A stretch of DNA of 64,000 bases from Lachnospiraceae bacterium (lineage in GTDB: Bacteria > Bacillota > Clostridia > Lachnospirales > Lachnospiraceae): NCBI GenBank assembly GCA_015057525.1, contig SVEE01000001.1, positions 310,001-374,000 on the forward strand. Direction: 5' to 3'. Made by a program: the position numbers and the translations under genes. The notes beneath the pieces were generated by a model. It ran no database searches. It was given only the letters and a program-made list of their open reading frames with translations, and was not told where the DNA came from. Of the stretch, positions 6,762-15,820 are shown piece after piece; within the stretch, counting starts at the first letter, position 1; each line of letters starts with the position of its first letter.

Positions 6762-8792
6762 TTGGAAAACAAAGTTATATCTACCAAGGCGGATACGCTT
6801 TTAGCAATTAAAAACCATGTAAAAAGAGCACATATTGAAGATATGGTTATTGTAACAGTGGAAGAGTTTATGAACAAAAAAATAGAGACTTTCCATAAGG
6901 TATATGAACAGTTTAAGGGAGATAAAATTGTAGTACGAAGTTCTCCTAAGAACGAGGATGATGTTACAGCTGTGGATGACCTTCATCTTGCCAATGTATT
7001 AGATGTGGATTCAGGTGATTCAGATCAAGTTTGTGATGCCATATTAAGCATTGTTAAGTCTTATGTTAAGGGCGAATTAAACGAGGGTAGCTTGGAGCTA
7101 ATTAAAGATGAACAGATTTTAATACAACGTGAGTCTAAAAATATAGTTGTATCAGGTGTAGTATTTACACGAGATATTATTCATAACAGACCATATTATA
7201 TGGTTAATTATGATGCCAACAGAAAAACTGATTTTATATCTGTTAGAAAAAATGAAAGAACTCTTTGGATTGCTAGAAATGTATCTAGAGAATTTCTTGA
7301 TATAAAGTTTTTAAAGCTTCTTATGGCAATTAAAGAAATTGAAGATATGTTTCCAGAAGAGGAGGCATTGGATATTGGTTTCGGAATAGATGAAAAAAAT
7401 AATATAATCATATTCCGTGTCAGACAGCTGGTTCGATTGATTGGTAAGAGTAAGACTATGACAGACAGAGAATTTGCTGATACGAAAGCCTTTGCAAAGT
7501 GTTCATATTTGGATACAAACCATATTCTTTCTGATATGGCATACTGTGGTGTTGCTGAGCTTATAGGGCATAATCCAAGACCCCTTGATTATTCCATTGT
7601 AAAGGAATTTATTGCATCCAAAATTTGGAACAGGGGACTTTGTGATTTAGGATATTCTTATGTTCCTGATGGCTTAATACAGAAGATTGGTAACAAACCA
7701 TATCTTTCTTTAAGCTATAGCTTTGAAGGTCTCACACCTGAGGACTTAAATTCTCAGTTAAAGTTCAAATTATATGCGTATTACGAGAAAAAGCTTAAGC
7801 AGGATAAATCATTACATGATAAGCTGGAATCAGAGGTTATGTTTAGCACATTTGATTTTGCTACAGATAAGAGATTAGAGGAGCTTAATGAAGAGGGCTT
7901 TAATCAAGGAGAAATCGAACAAATTAGAACATGCTTATATAAGCTGACTAAGGAAGCTATTTATGCATATGATGAGGTTACGAATGCAGATAAGTCAGCG
8001 TTGTTGCTACTTATTAAGCTGAGACGGCAGATAAGTGACGGTGCTCCTCTTGAAGAAAGCAATGTTATGAAGCTTCACAAATACATTATGGAGTTGACAG
8101 ATTCTATCAAAAAACATGCAGTTCAACAGCTTGCGAGACAAGACAGATATGCTTCCATGGCAAGAAATTTCTGTGAGTCACTTGTTAAGCAGGGATATTT
8201 TACAGAGTCTGAAATGGATGCTTTTAAAGCCTCTATAACAACTGTGTTTATGGATTTTGATATGGATTTTGATAAGTTTATTCATGGAAGTTTAAGTCTT
8301 GAAGAATTTAATGAGACATATGGTCAGCTTAGAATGAGTCCATACAACATAAGAACAGATTGCTATAGTAATATGAGCTTTGAAATAATACCAGATTCTC
8401 CTTCGCGTAAGGATAAAAAATCAAAAGAAGCTAAATTGCTGGATACAAAGAAACTCATGGAGGCATTGAAGAGCGTAGGCTTAAACATATCGCCAGAAAA
8501 ATTCATGGAATTTATGGTTAAAGCGATAAAAAATAGAGAGTTTTTCTTTTTTGAATACTCCAAATCAATTAGTCTTATGCTTGATATAATTATTCAGGTA
8601 GGAGAACTGATTGGTATAGCTAGAGAAGATATGTCTTATCTTGAAATACAGGATTTACTTAGCTATCACAGTAGAGAATCCTATATTCAGATAACACAGA
8701 CAAATAGAAGTATTTATCACTCAAATACATATTTGGTGTTACCTAATGTTATTTTCGATGTGGGGGATATCGATGTAATCGGTAAAAGTTAA
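6762..8792 (+). CDS. PEP/pyruvate-binding (ATP-grasp-like) domain protein, function unknown
   Basis: A 676-residue protein. The first 230 residues or so resemble the ATP-binding domain of PEP synthase and pyruvate phosphate dikinase (IVVRSSPKNED, then ILIQRES, VVSGVVFTRD and GFGIDEKNNIIIFRVRQL). The swivelling phospho-His domain and the PEP-utilising barrel of those enzymes are absent. Instead there is a mostly helical region of about 440 residues with NPRPLDYSIVKEF and NKPYLSLSYSF, which I recall from stand-alone PEP/pyruvate-binding proteins in surface polysaccharide or nucleotidyl-transfer loci. The start is TTG 6762, with AGAGGA upstream; no better ATG exists in frame. It lies between a HAD phosphatase and an alpha/beta hydrolase. 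The reaction is unknown and I do not assign one. Confidence 0.75.
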   Translation: MENKVISTKADTLLAIKNHVKRAHIEDMVIVTVEEFMNKKIETFHKVYEQFKGDKIVVRSSPKNEDDVTAVDDLHLANVLDVDSGDSDQVCDAILSIVKSYVKGELNEGSLELIKDEQILIQRESKNIVVSGVVFTRDIIHNRPYYMVNYDANRKTDFISVRKNERTLWIARNVSREFLDIKFLKLLMAIKEIEDMFPEEEALDIGFGIDEKNNIIIFRVRQLVRLIGKSKTMTDREFADTKAFAKCSYLDTNHILSDMAYCGVAELIGHNPRPLDYSIVKEFIASKIWNRGLCDLGYSYVPDGLIQKIGNKPYLSLSYSFEGLTPEDLNSQLKFKLYAYYEKKLKQDKSLHDKLESEVMFSTFDFATDKRLEELNEEGFNQGEIEQIRTCLYKLTKEAIYAYDEVTNADKSALLLLIKLRRQISDGAPLEESNVMKLHKYIMELTDSIKKHAVQQLARQDRYASMARNFCESLVKQGYFTESEMDAFKASITTVFMDFDMDFDKFIHGSLSLEEFNETYGQLRMSPYNIRTDCYSNMSFEIIPDSPSRKDKKSKEAKLLDTKKLMEALKSVGLNISPEKFMEFMVKAIKNREFFFFEYSKSISLMLDIIIQVGELIGIAREDMSYLEIQDLLSYHSRESYIQITQTNRSIYHSNTYLVLPNVIFDVGDIDVIGKS

Positions 8793-8812
8793 TATTTAAG
8801 AAGGTGATTTTA

Positions 8813-9358
8813 ATGGGGAAAAACAAGTTGCTAGTCTTGTTTCCAGGACGAAATTATAGTGTGGATAAGCCCTTACTTTATTATGCGGGTAAGGTCTTCG
8901 AAAAAAGAGACTATGATGTAGTCAGACTTCACTATAATTATAAGCTCAAATCAAACAAAGATGATATACCGGCTCTAATAGAAGAGGCGAAGGTATACGT
9001 AATACATGCGCTTAGTAAAATTGATTTTAGCAAGTATGAGGATGTTGTATTTATATCAAAGAGTATGGGCACTGCACTTGCAGGATATGCGGAGTTATAT
9101 TTTAAAATTAAAGCAAGACATGTGTATCTTACACCTGTGGCAGATAGTTTAAAATATATGTCTAGAGGCAAATGCATTGTTGTGTCCGGGAAAGATGATA
9201 AGATATTAGACAGTAGAAAGCTAAAAATATACTGTGTGGAACAAGAGATAGCTCTTAAACAATTTGAGGATGTTGGACATTCTTTGGAGCATGCTGATGA
9301 CATCAACAAAACTTTTGCTATTCTTATGGTTATGATACGAATGTACAAGGAGTTTTAA
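8813..9358 (+). CDS. Alpha/beta hydrolase family protein
   Basis: A 181-residue protein with a compact alpha/beta hydrolase pattern. The N-terminal beta strand LLVLFPG is followed by a nucleophile elbow FISKSMGT (Ser near residue 84, in the degenerate form SKSMG instead of GxSxG). The acidic residues are in SGKDDKILD (near 127) and the His is in VGHSLEH (near 156). The catalytic triad is thus plausible. The substrate is unknown; small proteins of this type are esterases or thioesterases. ATG 8813 is preferred because AAGGTGA (8801-8807) is its ribosome binding site; the in-frame GTG at 8804 overlaps that site. It follows the PEP-binding gene by 20 bases, so the two are probably one transcript. 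Confidence 0.78.
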   Translation: MGKNKLLVLFPGRNYSVDKPLLYYAGKVFEKRDYDVVRLHYNYKLKSNKDDIPALIEEAKVYVIHALSKIDFSKYEDVVFISKSMGTALAGYAELYFKIKARHVYLTPVADSLKYMSRGKCIVVSGKDDKILDSRKLKIYCVEQEIALKQFEDVGHSLEHADDINKTFAILMVMIRMYKEF

Positions 9359-9387
9359 TTGATTTAATATGCACCATAGTGTATAAT
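9359..9387 (+). promoter_or_regulatory. SigA-type promoter of the bactofilin gene
   Basis: TTGATT (9359-9364) and TATAAT (9382-9387) are separated by exactly 17 bases. This is 38 bases before the bactofilin start and directly after the hydrolase stop, so a new transcription unit probably starts here and leads into pyrH. Confidence 0.6.
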
Positions 9388-9424
9388 GTCGTATAAGAAT
9401 GTGATTAAGTCAAAGGAGGATAAA

Positions 9425-10711
9425 ATGGGGTTTTTTAAAGATTTCAAAAGAGACTTTGCTCAGGCAGTTAATGAGCTTATGCCTGATAAGGATGAATTAG
9501 CTAACGAATATGATGATGAAGATATGGTCAATACTTTTGACGATAATGACAATATGGACATTGCTCCAGAAGATATGCTAGAGGACTTAGATGATTACAC
9601 TATAGATGATAAGATTTTCCCTGATGAATCTGATAGAGAGGACGAAATAGAGAGACCGGAAACTGACTATGAGGATGAAGAAGAGGAAGAAGAGGAAGAC
9701 ATTTTCGAAAAAGTTCCGGAAGCAGAAATTATCACAGAATCAAATGATATGCCTATAGAAGATTCGAGAGATGAAATAGTGGCTAATACTATGGTGTCAG
9801 AGCTTCTTAATCAGGAACCAACTCTTGATACAGATTTTGGTGATGAAGAGGAACCAACTCTTGACACGGATTTTAGTGATGAACCAGAAAACATGCTCGA
9901 TACAAATTTTGATGATGAGCAAGAAGAAATGCTTGACGAGGGCTTAAACGAAGAACAGGAGATGTTTGACACAGACTTTGGTAATGAAGCAGATGATGAA
10001 CTTGTTGAGACAGATAATCTGGATGAAAAGGATATGCTTGAAAGCATAGATGAGGCTATGGCCTTAGATGGAGATAATGCTACACTTCAGGAAACTATTT
10101 TAGGTGTAGATCTTAAGGATGTTGATTTGAATAAGGCGGTTGAGGCAGCGCTTAATCCAAAACAGCCAAAAAATGCCGAGGAGGACGAGGTAGAAGATAT
10201 GGTAGTAAAGACAGAAGAAGTAGATAATATTGTTAAAGATAAAGAGCAGGAAGTAGAAAGCATTTTATCAAATGACACTACGTACATTACTAAGGGAACA
10301 ATTATTAAAGGTGATATTGAAACTGAAGGAGGAATCGATTTAATCGGTGAGGTTCAGGGAAATGTTACTTGTGCAGGTAAACTAATAATTGGTGGAACAA
10401 TTAAAGGTAATGTTAAGGCTGGAGAGATTTATGCTAATGCGGCTAAAATCGAAGGCGAAATTACAACAGAAGAGAGTGTAAAAATAGGTGTTGGTTCTGT
10501 TGTTATGGGTAACATAGTTGCTAATTCAGCAGTTGTTGCAGGTGCGGTTAACGGAGATATTGATGTGCATGGTCCTGTTATTGTAGATTCAACAGCAGTA
10601 ATAATGGGTAACATTAAATCACGCTCAGTTCAAATAAATAATGGTGCTGTAATTGAAGGATTTTGTTCACAGTGCTATTCAGAAATAGATGTTAAGAGCT
10701 TTTTTGAATAG
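9425..10711 (+). CDS. Bactofilin-domain (polymer-forming) protein with long acidic N-terminus
   Basis: The C-terminal part (about residues 285-428) is a bactofilin beta-helix: short repeats such as TIIKGDIETEGGIDLIGEV, GNVTCAGKLIIGGTIKGNV and MGNIVANSAVVAGAVNGDI. Bactofilins self-assemble into cytoskeletal filaments that position envelope enzymes. The N-terminal 280 residues are unusual: strongly acidic, apparently disordered, with about five degenerate 12-residue repeats around LDTDF (nt 9820-10000). The first residues MGFFKDFKRDF could form a short amphipathic membrane-binding helix, as in other bactofilins (inference). ATG 9425 follows an excellent AAAGGAGGA (9412-9420). The in-frame start at 9386 has no ribosome binding site and overlaps the -10 box. 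It is followed closely by pyrH. Confidence 0.85.
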   Translation: MGFFKDFKRDFAQAVNELMPDKDELANEYDDEDMVNTFDDNDNMDIAPEDMLEDLDDYTIDDKIFPDESDREDEIERPETDYEDEEEEEEEDIFEKVPEAEIITESNDMPIEDSRDEIVANTMVSELLNQEPTLDTDFGDEEEPTLDTDFSDEPENMLDTNFDDEQEEMLDEGLNEEQEMFDTDFGNEADDELVETDNLDEKDMLESIDEAMALDGDNATLQETILGVDLKDVDLNKAVEAALNPKQPKNAEEDEVEDMVVKTEEVDNIVKDKEQEVESILSNDTTYITKGTIIKGDIETEGGIDLIGEVQGNVTCAGKLIIGGTIKGNVKAGEIYANAAKIEGEITTEESVKIGVGSVVMGNIVANSAVVAGAVNGDIDVHGPVIVDSTAVIMGNIKSRSVQINNGAVIEGFCSQCYSEIDVKSFFE

Positions 10712-10721
10712 GAGATACGAT

Positions 10722-11426
10722 ATGGAGATGAATAGAATACTTCTCAAGCTCAGTGGAGAGGCACTGGCTGGAGATAAAAAGACAGGTTTTGATGAGGCCA
10801 CAGTAATTGATGTCGCAAGCCAGGTTAAGAAAATTGTAGACAAAGGAATACAGGTAAGCATAGTTATAGGTGGAGGAAACTTCTGGAGAGGAAGAACCTC
10901 TGACAATATGGATCGTGTTAAGGCTGACCAGATAGGTATGTTAGCCACAGTAATGAACTGTATTTATACATCGGATATGTTTAGAGCAGCAGGACTTAAG
11001 ACTCATATTATGACACCATTTGCATGTGGTAGTATGACAGAGCTTTTTAACAAAGACAAAGCTATAGAATACCTTGAGAATGGTGAAGTAGTATTTTTTG
11101 CAGGAGGAACAGGGCATCCTTATTTCTCTACAGATACAGCAACTGTTCTTATGGCTATTGAAGTTGAGGCAGATGTTATTTTATCAGCTAAAGCTATAGA
11201 TGGTGTATATGATAGCGATCCTAAGGTTAATCCTAATGCTAAGAAATATGATAGCATGAATATAAGCGAAATAGTGGATAAAAAGCTTGGTGTTATTGAC
11301 CTTGCATCTGCTGTGCTTGCTATGGAAAACAAAATGCCTATGATGCTCTTCGGTCTAAATGGCGAGGATAGTATTGTTAAGGCTGTTACAGGTGGATTTA
11401 CAGGTACACTGGTTAAGTGTGATTAA
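10722..11426 (+). CDS. pyrH: UMP kinase
   Basis: PyrH phosphorylates UMP to UDP and is the committed step to all pyrimidine nucleotides. The amino-acid kinase fold is clear: ILLKLSGEALAG at the N-terminus, VIGGGNFWRGR near residue 47, the FAGGTGHPYFSTDTA region, and LSAKAIDGVYDSDPK near 155. The 234-residue length is normal. ATG 10722 is chosen for GGAG at 10711-10714; ATG 10728 is possible. The longer in-frame start at 10689 overlaps the bactofilin gene. The pyrH-frr-uppS-cdsA order is widely conserved in Firmicutes, which supports the call. Confidence 0.96.
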   Translation: MEMNRILLKLSGEALAGDKKTGFDEATVIDVASQVKKIVDKGIQVSIVIGGGNFWRGRTSDNMDRVKADQIGMLATVMNCIYTSDMFRAAGLKTHIMTPFACGSMTELFNKDKAIEYLENGEVVFFAGGTGHPYFSTDTATVLMAIEVEADVILSAKAIDGVYDSDPKVNPNAKKYDSMNISEIVDKKLGVIDLASAVLAMENKMPMMLFGLNGEDSIVKAVTGGFTGTLVKCD

Positions 11427-11470
11427 GAAGACAAACTTAAGATTAAAACATCTATTTAGGAGGAAACAAA

Positions 11471-12016
11471 ATGTTATCACAGTATGAAAGCAAAATGGAA
11501 AAAGCAGTAGACAGCTTAAAGTCGGAGTATGCATCTATCAGAGCAGGTAGAGCAAACCCACATATTTTAGATAAACTCAGAGTAGATTACTATGGTTCGC
11601 CAACACCAATTCAGCAGGTTGCCAACGTAACAGTACCTGAGGCTAGAACACTTATGATTACACCTTGGGAATCAAGCCTTATTAAGGAAATCGAGAAGGC
11701 AATTATATGCTCTGATTTAGGAGTTTCGCCTAACAATGATGGTAAGAACGTAATTATCAATTTCCCAGAGCTTACTGAGGACAGAAGAAAGGAAATTGCT
11801 AAGGACATCAAGAAAAAGGGTGAGGCAGCAAAGGTTGTTGTTAGAAACGTAAGAAGAGATGCAAATGATGCATTAAAGAAGATGAACAAGGGTAATGAGC
11901 TTTCTGAGGATGAACTTAAGACTAATGAAGATAAGGTTCAGAAGCTTACTGACAAGTACGTTGCAGATATTGACAAGGCAATTGATGAAAAGACTAAAGA
12001 AATTCTTACTGTTTAG
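11471..12016 (+). CDS. frr: Ribosome recycling factor
   Basis: RRF, with EF-G, splits the post-termination ribosome. Recognised by the N-terminal helix EKAVDSLKSEYASIRAGRAN, the LDKLRVDYYGSPTPIQQVA segment and DRRKEIAKDIKKKGEAAKV. The 181-residue length is standard. The start has a strong AGGAGGA ribosome binding site (11458-11464). It lies 44 bases after pyrH and 11 before uppS, with no terminator between, so it belongs to the same operon. Confidence 0.97.
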   Translation: MLSQYESKMEKAVDSLKSEYASIRAGRANPHILDKLRVDYYGSPTPIQQVANVTVPEARTLMITPWESSLIKEIEKAIICSDLGVSPNNDGKNVIINFPELTEDRRKEIAKDIKKKGEAAKVVVRNVRRDANDALKKMNKGNELSEDELKTNEDKVQKLTDKYVADIDKAIDEKTKEILTV

Positions 12017-12027
12017 GGGATGCTGTT

Positions 12028-12756
12028 TTGAAGAATATTATTGATGGTGAAGAATTAAATATTCCTGAGCATGTTGCCATTATTATGGATGGCAATGGTC
12101 GTTGGGCAAAGAAAAGACTTATGCCAAGAAATTTCGGGCACAAGGCTGGAGCAAAAGTAGTTGAGCAGATATGTGAAGATGCGCATAACTTAGGAATTAA
12201 GTATCTTACTGTGTATGCTTTTTCTACTGAAAATTGGCGTAGATCCGTTGAAGAAGTTACAGGAATTATGAATTTACTTCGCGCATATTTAAAGGATTGT
12301 ATAGAACGTGCATCTAAGAACAATATGCGTGTTAGAGTAATCGGAGATAGAACAGCATTAGATAAGGATATTGTTGAGAAGATAGAAGAGCTTGAGGCTA
12401 AAACAGCTTGCTATGATGGCCTTAATTTTACTATAGCACTAAATTATGGCGGAAGAGATGAACTTAGAAGAGCAGTTTTAGATATAGCGAAGGATGTAAA
12501 GTCAGGTGAGCTTACCCCTGATGATATAGATGAAAAACTTATATCTTCAAGACTTGATACAAAGGATATGCCAGATCCTGATTTATTGATTAGAACAAGT
12601 GGTGAACTTCGCCTATCAAACTATCTTATATGGCAGCTTGCATATACGGAGTTTTATTTTACAGATGTTTTATGGCCAGATTTTGATATTAATGAATTAA
12701 AAGATGCTATAAGATATTTCAATGGCAGAGAAAGAAGATATGGCGGGGTAAAATAA
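12028..12756 (+). CDS. uppS: Undecaprenyl diphosphate synthase (cis-prenyltransferase)
   Basis: UppS condenses isopentenyl diphosphate onto farnesyl diphosphate to build C55 undecaprenyl diphosphate, the lipid carrier for cell-wall synthesis. Signature motifs: HVAIIMDGNGRWAK with the catalytic Asp near residue 21, TVYAFSTENWRR near 68, and RTSGELRLSNYLIWQLAYTE near 190-210. All are intact and the 242-residue length is normal. The start is TTG 12028, with AGGGGA at 12015-12020. It works with ispA (61784-62674), which makes its allylic substrate, and with the MEP genes dxr, ispG and dxs in this window. Confidence 0.96.
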   Translation: MKNIIDGEELNIPEHVAIIMDGNGRWAKKRLMPRNFGHKAGAKVVEQICEDAHNLGIKYLTVYAFSTENWRRSVEEVTGIMNLLRAYLKDCIERASKNNMRVRVIGDRTALDKDIVEKIEELEAKTACYDGLNFTIALNYGGRDELRRAVLDIAKDVKSGELTPDDIDEKLISSRLDTKDMPDPDLLIRTSGELRLSNYLIWQLAYTEFYFTDVLWPDFDINELKDAIRYFNGRERRYGGVK

Positions 12757-12757
12757 T

Positions 12758-13561
12758 ATGTTTAAAACTAGATTGTTAAGTGGCATAGTACTTGTGATTT
12801 TAGCGGTTGCAGTGTTGTATTTTGGTGGATATGTAACAGCTGCAGCAACATTACTATTGGCTATAGGTGGCGTGCTGGAATTATTAAGAGTGTATAAGCT
12901 TCACAATAAACTGATAGGGTGGGCTGCGTATATTGCAACAGTGGTATATTTTGCACTTCTTGTATTTGACTACAGCCAATATGTTATGCCAGTAATAATT
13001 GTTTTTGTCTTAGCTGTACTTGCCATATATGTAATAACATATCCTACTTACACAGATAAGGATGCCATGGCTGTAATACTTGCTTTTTTCTATGTTACAG
13101 TTATGATTTCTTATGTGTATCTTATAAGAGATTTAGAGCATGGTGGAGCATTCGTTGTTCTCATATTTGTGTGCTCATGGGTTAACGATACCTGTGCGTA
13201 CTGTGTTGGAGTTACAATGGGCAAGCACAAGATGACCCCTAAGCTCAGTCCTAAGAAGAGCGTAGAAGGCCTTATTGGTGGTATTGCAGGTTCTGCAATT
13301 GTTGGTGCTCTTTATGGAATATTTATCAACAATAATGTATATGAATTAAATAATGCACCAATTATTTTTGCTGTAATAGGTGCTCTTGGAGCCTGTGTGG
13401 CAGTTATAGGTGACCTTGCTGCATCGGCAATTAAGCGTAACAATGATATTAAGGATTATGGTAAGCTTATACCTGGTCATGGTGGTATACTTGATAGATT
13501 TGACAGTATAATATTTACTGCACCTATTATCTATTATTGTCTTACCTATATGATTGGATAA
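12758..13561 (+). CDS. cdsA: Phosphatidate cytidylyltransferase
   Basis: CdsA makes CDP-diacylglycerol from phosphatidic acid and CTP, the branch point of phospholipid synthesis. A 267-residue membrane protein with about seven or eight hydrophobic helices. The family signature near the C-terminus is present: IKRNNDIKDYGKLIPGHGG followed by ILDRFDS. The start lies one base after the uppS stop. Position between uppS and dxr is the usual one in Firmicutes. Confidence 0.95.
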   Translation: MFKTRLLSGIVLVILAVAVLYFGGYVTAAATLLLAIGGVLELLRVYKLHNKLIGWAAYIATVVYFALLVFDYSQYVMPVIIVFVLAVLAIYVITYPTYTDKDAMAVILAFFYVTVMISYVYLIRDLEHGGAFVVLIFVCSWVNDTCAYCVGVTMGKHKMTPKLSPKKSVEGLIGGIAGSAIVGALYGIFINNNVYELNNAPIIFAVIGALGACVAVIGDLAASAIKRNNDIKDYGKLIPGHGGILDRFDSIIFTAPIIYYCLTYMIG

Positions 13562-13576
13562 TCCGGAGGTTTAATC

Positions 13577-14719
13577 TTGAAGAATATAGCAATAATAGGT
13601 TCCACAGGATCTATAGGAACACAAACATTAGATATTGCCAGAGCAAACAAGGACATAAGGGTAGTGGCTCTTGCTGCTGGTAATAACATTGAATTATTAG
13701 AGAAACAGGCTAAAGAATTTAGACCTGACATAGTTGGTATTTGGAGTGAAGACAAGGCTAAGCAGTTAAGTGAGGCCTTGTCTAACTTTGATATAAGGAT
13801 AGTTTGGGGTATGGAAGGACTTATTGAGATTGCAAGATACGCTAAGTCAGACATACTTGTAACAGCTATTGTTGGAATGATAGGTATTAAGCCTACAGTT
13901 GAAGCAATTAAAGCAGGCAAGGATATTGCCCTTGCTAACAAGGAAACTTTGGTAACAGCAGGACATATTATTATGCCCCTTGCCAAGGAAAAGGGTGTTA
14001 AAATCCTTCCTGTAGATAGTGAGCATTCTGCTATTTTCCAATGTCTTCACGGAGAAACCGGAAATAAAATAAGCAGACTTCTAATAACTGCATCAGGAGG
14101 ACCTTTCAGAGGTAAAGATAGAAAATTTCTTGAGACAGTTACTCTTGAGGATGCTTTAAAACATCCGAATTGGTCAATGGGCAAAAAAATAACCATCGAC
14201 TCTGCTACACTAGTTAACAAGGGATTGGAGGTTATAGAGGCCAAGTGGCTTTTCGATATTGAACCATCCAATATAGAGGTTGTTGTACAACCACAGAGTA
14301 TAATACATTCTATGGTAGAGTTTGAAGATGGCTCAATTAAAGCTCAGCTTGGAACCCCAGACATGAAATTACCTATTCAGTATGCACTTTATTATCCTGA
14401 AAGAAGATATCTTGCAGGGGACAGAATGGATTTTACAGCACTTTCGGGCATAATAATAGATAAACCTGATAGAGAAACTTTTAAGGGATTAGATTTTGCC
14501 TATAAGAGCATTAGCATAGGTGGAAGCATGCCAACTGTCTTCAATGCAGCCAACGAAAAAGCTGTAGCAATGTTTCTTGCTAAGGACATAGAATTTTTAC
14601 AAATATATGATATTATTGATGACTGTATTAAAGCACACGAGGTGATTGAAAACCCTACTTTGGAACAAATATTTGAAACAGAGCAGTGGGTATATGATTA
14701 TATTAGGAGTAAGTATTAA
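13577..14719 (+). CDS. dxr: 1-deoxy-D-xylulose 5-phosphate reductoisomerase
   Basis: Dxr rearranges and reduces 1-deoxyxylulose 5-phosphate to 2-C-methylerythritol 4-phosphate with NADPH, the second MEP-pathway step. The N-terminal nucleotide-binding GSTGSIGTQTLDI, the ALANKETLVTAG segment, the metal site PVDSEHSAIFQ and the flexible-loop ITASGGPFRG are all visible. HPNWSMGKKITIDSATLVNK is also intact. The 380-residue length is standard. The start is TTG 13577, with CGGAGG upstream. It is followed two bases later by rseP. Confidence 0.97.
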   Translation: MKNIAIIGSTGSIGTQTLDIARANKDIRVVALAAGNNIELLEKQAKEFRPDIVGIWSEDKAKQLSEALSNFDIRIVWGMEGLIEIARYAKSDILVTAIVGMIGIKPTVEAIKAGKDIALANKETLVTAGHIIMPLAKEKGVKILPVDSEHSAIFQCLHGETGNKISRLLITASGGPFRGKDRKFLETVTLEDALKHPNWSMGKKITIDSATLVNKGLEVIEAKWLFDIEPSNIEVVVQPQSIIHSMVEFEDGSIKAQLGTPDMKLPIQYALYYPERRYLAGDRMDFTALSGIIIDKPDRETFKGLDFAYKSISIGGSMPTVFNAANEKAVAMFLAKDIEFLQIYDIIDDCIKAHEVIENPTLEQIFETEQWVYDYIRSKY

Positions 14720-14721
14720 AC

Positions 14722-15777
14722 ATGAACATTATTTTAATTATTCTGGTATTTGGTGTCATAGTCTTCTTTCATGAATTGGGACATTTCCTTATGGCAAAGT
14801 ACAACAAAATTGCAGTAACTGAATTTGCAATAGGAATGGGACCTGCCATAGTATCTTTCAAGAAAAATGAGACAAAATATTCTATTAGATTATTTCCTAT
14901 AGGTGGATATTGCCTCATGGTAGGAGAAGATGAGGAATCAGAGGACGAAAATGCATTTGGCAACAAGTCTATTTTGGCAAGAATGGTGGTCGTGGCTGCC
15001 GGTCCAATATTCAACTTTATTTTAGCATTTGTATTTTCAATTGTGTTAATTCATTTCACTGGTTGTGACCCTGCAATTCTTGATACAGTTGTGGAGGATA
15101 GTCCTGCCCAGGAAGCTGGTATTGTGGCTGGTGATACTATATTAGAGCTTGATGGAAAGAAGATATATAATTATAGAGAGCTTCTTCTTTACATGCAGAT
15201 TAATGACCCTTCAAAGCCAATTGAACTTCTTATGGAAAAACCAGATGGAAGCACATATACTGCAACTGTAACACCAGAATATAACGAGAAACTTGAAAAA
15301 TATATGATTGGAGTCTCAGGTGGTTATATTGCTACAGATGGTATTGGTACTGATTTGAAATATGCTGCACTTGAACTTAGATATTGGGTTAAGGCAACAA
15401 TAACAAGTCTTAAGATGATAATCACAGGCGGAGTTGAAAGTGGAGATATTATGGGCCCTGTTGGAGTTGGCGGTGCTATGAATGATATCATAGAGGAAGT
15501 TAAGGAAGAAAGTGATTCAACCAAGGAAGCTGTTATTAATGTAATTTTAAATATGCTTAATTGGTGCATACTTTTAAGTGTCAATTTAGGTATAATGAAT
15601 TTACTTCCTATACCAGCTCTTGATGGTGGAAGATTACTATTCCTTATCATCGAAGCAATAAGAAGAAAGAAAATACCATCAGACAAGGAAGCGGTTGTAA
15701 ACCTTATTGGATTTGCACTTCTTATTCTTCTTATGGTAGTGGTATTTTTCAACGATATTAAGAATGTATTTTTCTAA
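14722..15777 (+). CDS. rseP: RIP metalloprotease RseP (site-2 protease, M50)
   Basis: An intramembrane zinc protease that cuts anti-sigma factors and remnant signal peptides. The catalytic HELGH lies near residue 18, inside the first membrane helix. A PDZ domain lies in the middle (about 115-190, with SPAQEAGIVAGDTILELDG), and the second metal motif NLLPIPALDGGRL lies near 293. Four membrane segments and 351 residues are typical. Start ATG 14722. The dxr-rseP-ispG order is conserved. No substrate is obvious in the window; the sigK here does not seem to need processing. Confidence 0.94.
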   Translation: MNIILIILVFGVIVFFHELGHFLMAKYNKIAVTEFAIGMGPAIVSFKKNETKYSIRLFPIGGYCLMVGEDEESEDENAFGNKSILARMVVVAAGPIFNFILAFVFSIVLIHFTGCDPAILDTVVEDSPAQEAGIVAGDTILELDGKKIYNYRELLLYMQINDPSKPIELLMEKPDGSTYTATVTPEYNEKLEKYMIGVSGGYIATDGIGTDLKYAALELRYWVKATITSLKMIITGGVESGDIMGPVGVGGAMNDIIEEVKEESDSTKEAVINVILNMLNWCILLSVNLGIMNLLPIPALDGGRLLFLIIEAIRRKKIPSDKEAVVNLIGFALLILLMVVVFFNDIKNVFF

Positions 15778-15820
15778 AATGATAGTGAATTAACAAGATA
15801 CATCCTGAAAGGAATATGTT

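Noticed and set aside
9811-10047. Ser-rich minus-strand ORF opposite the bactofilin gene
   Set aside because: It is the mirror of the acidic repeat codons (GAT/GAA read backwards give Ser-rich sequence), not a gene.
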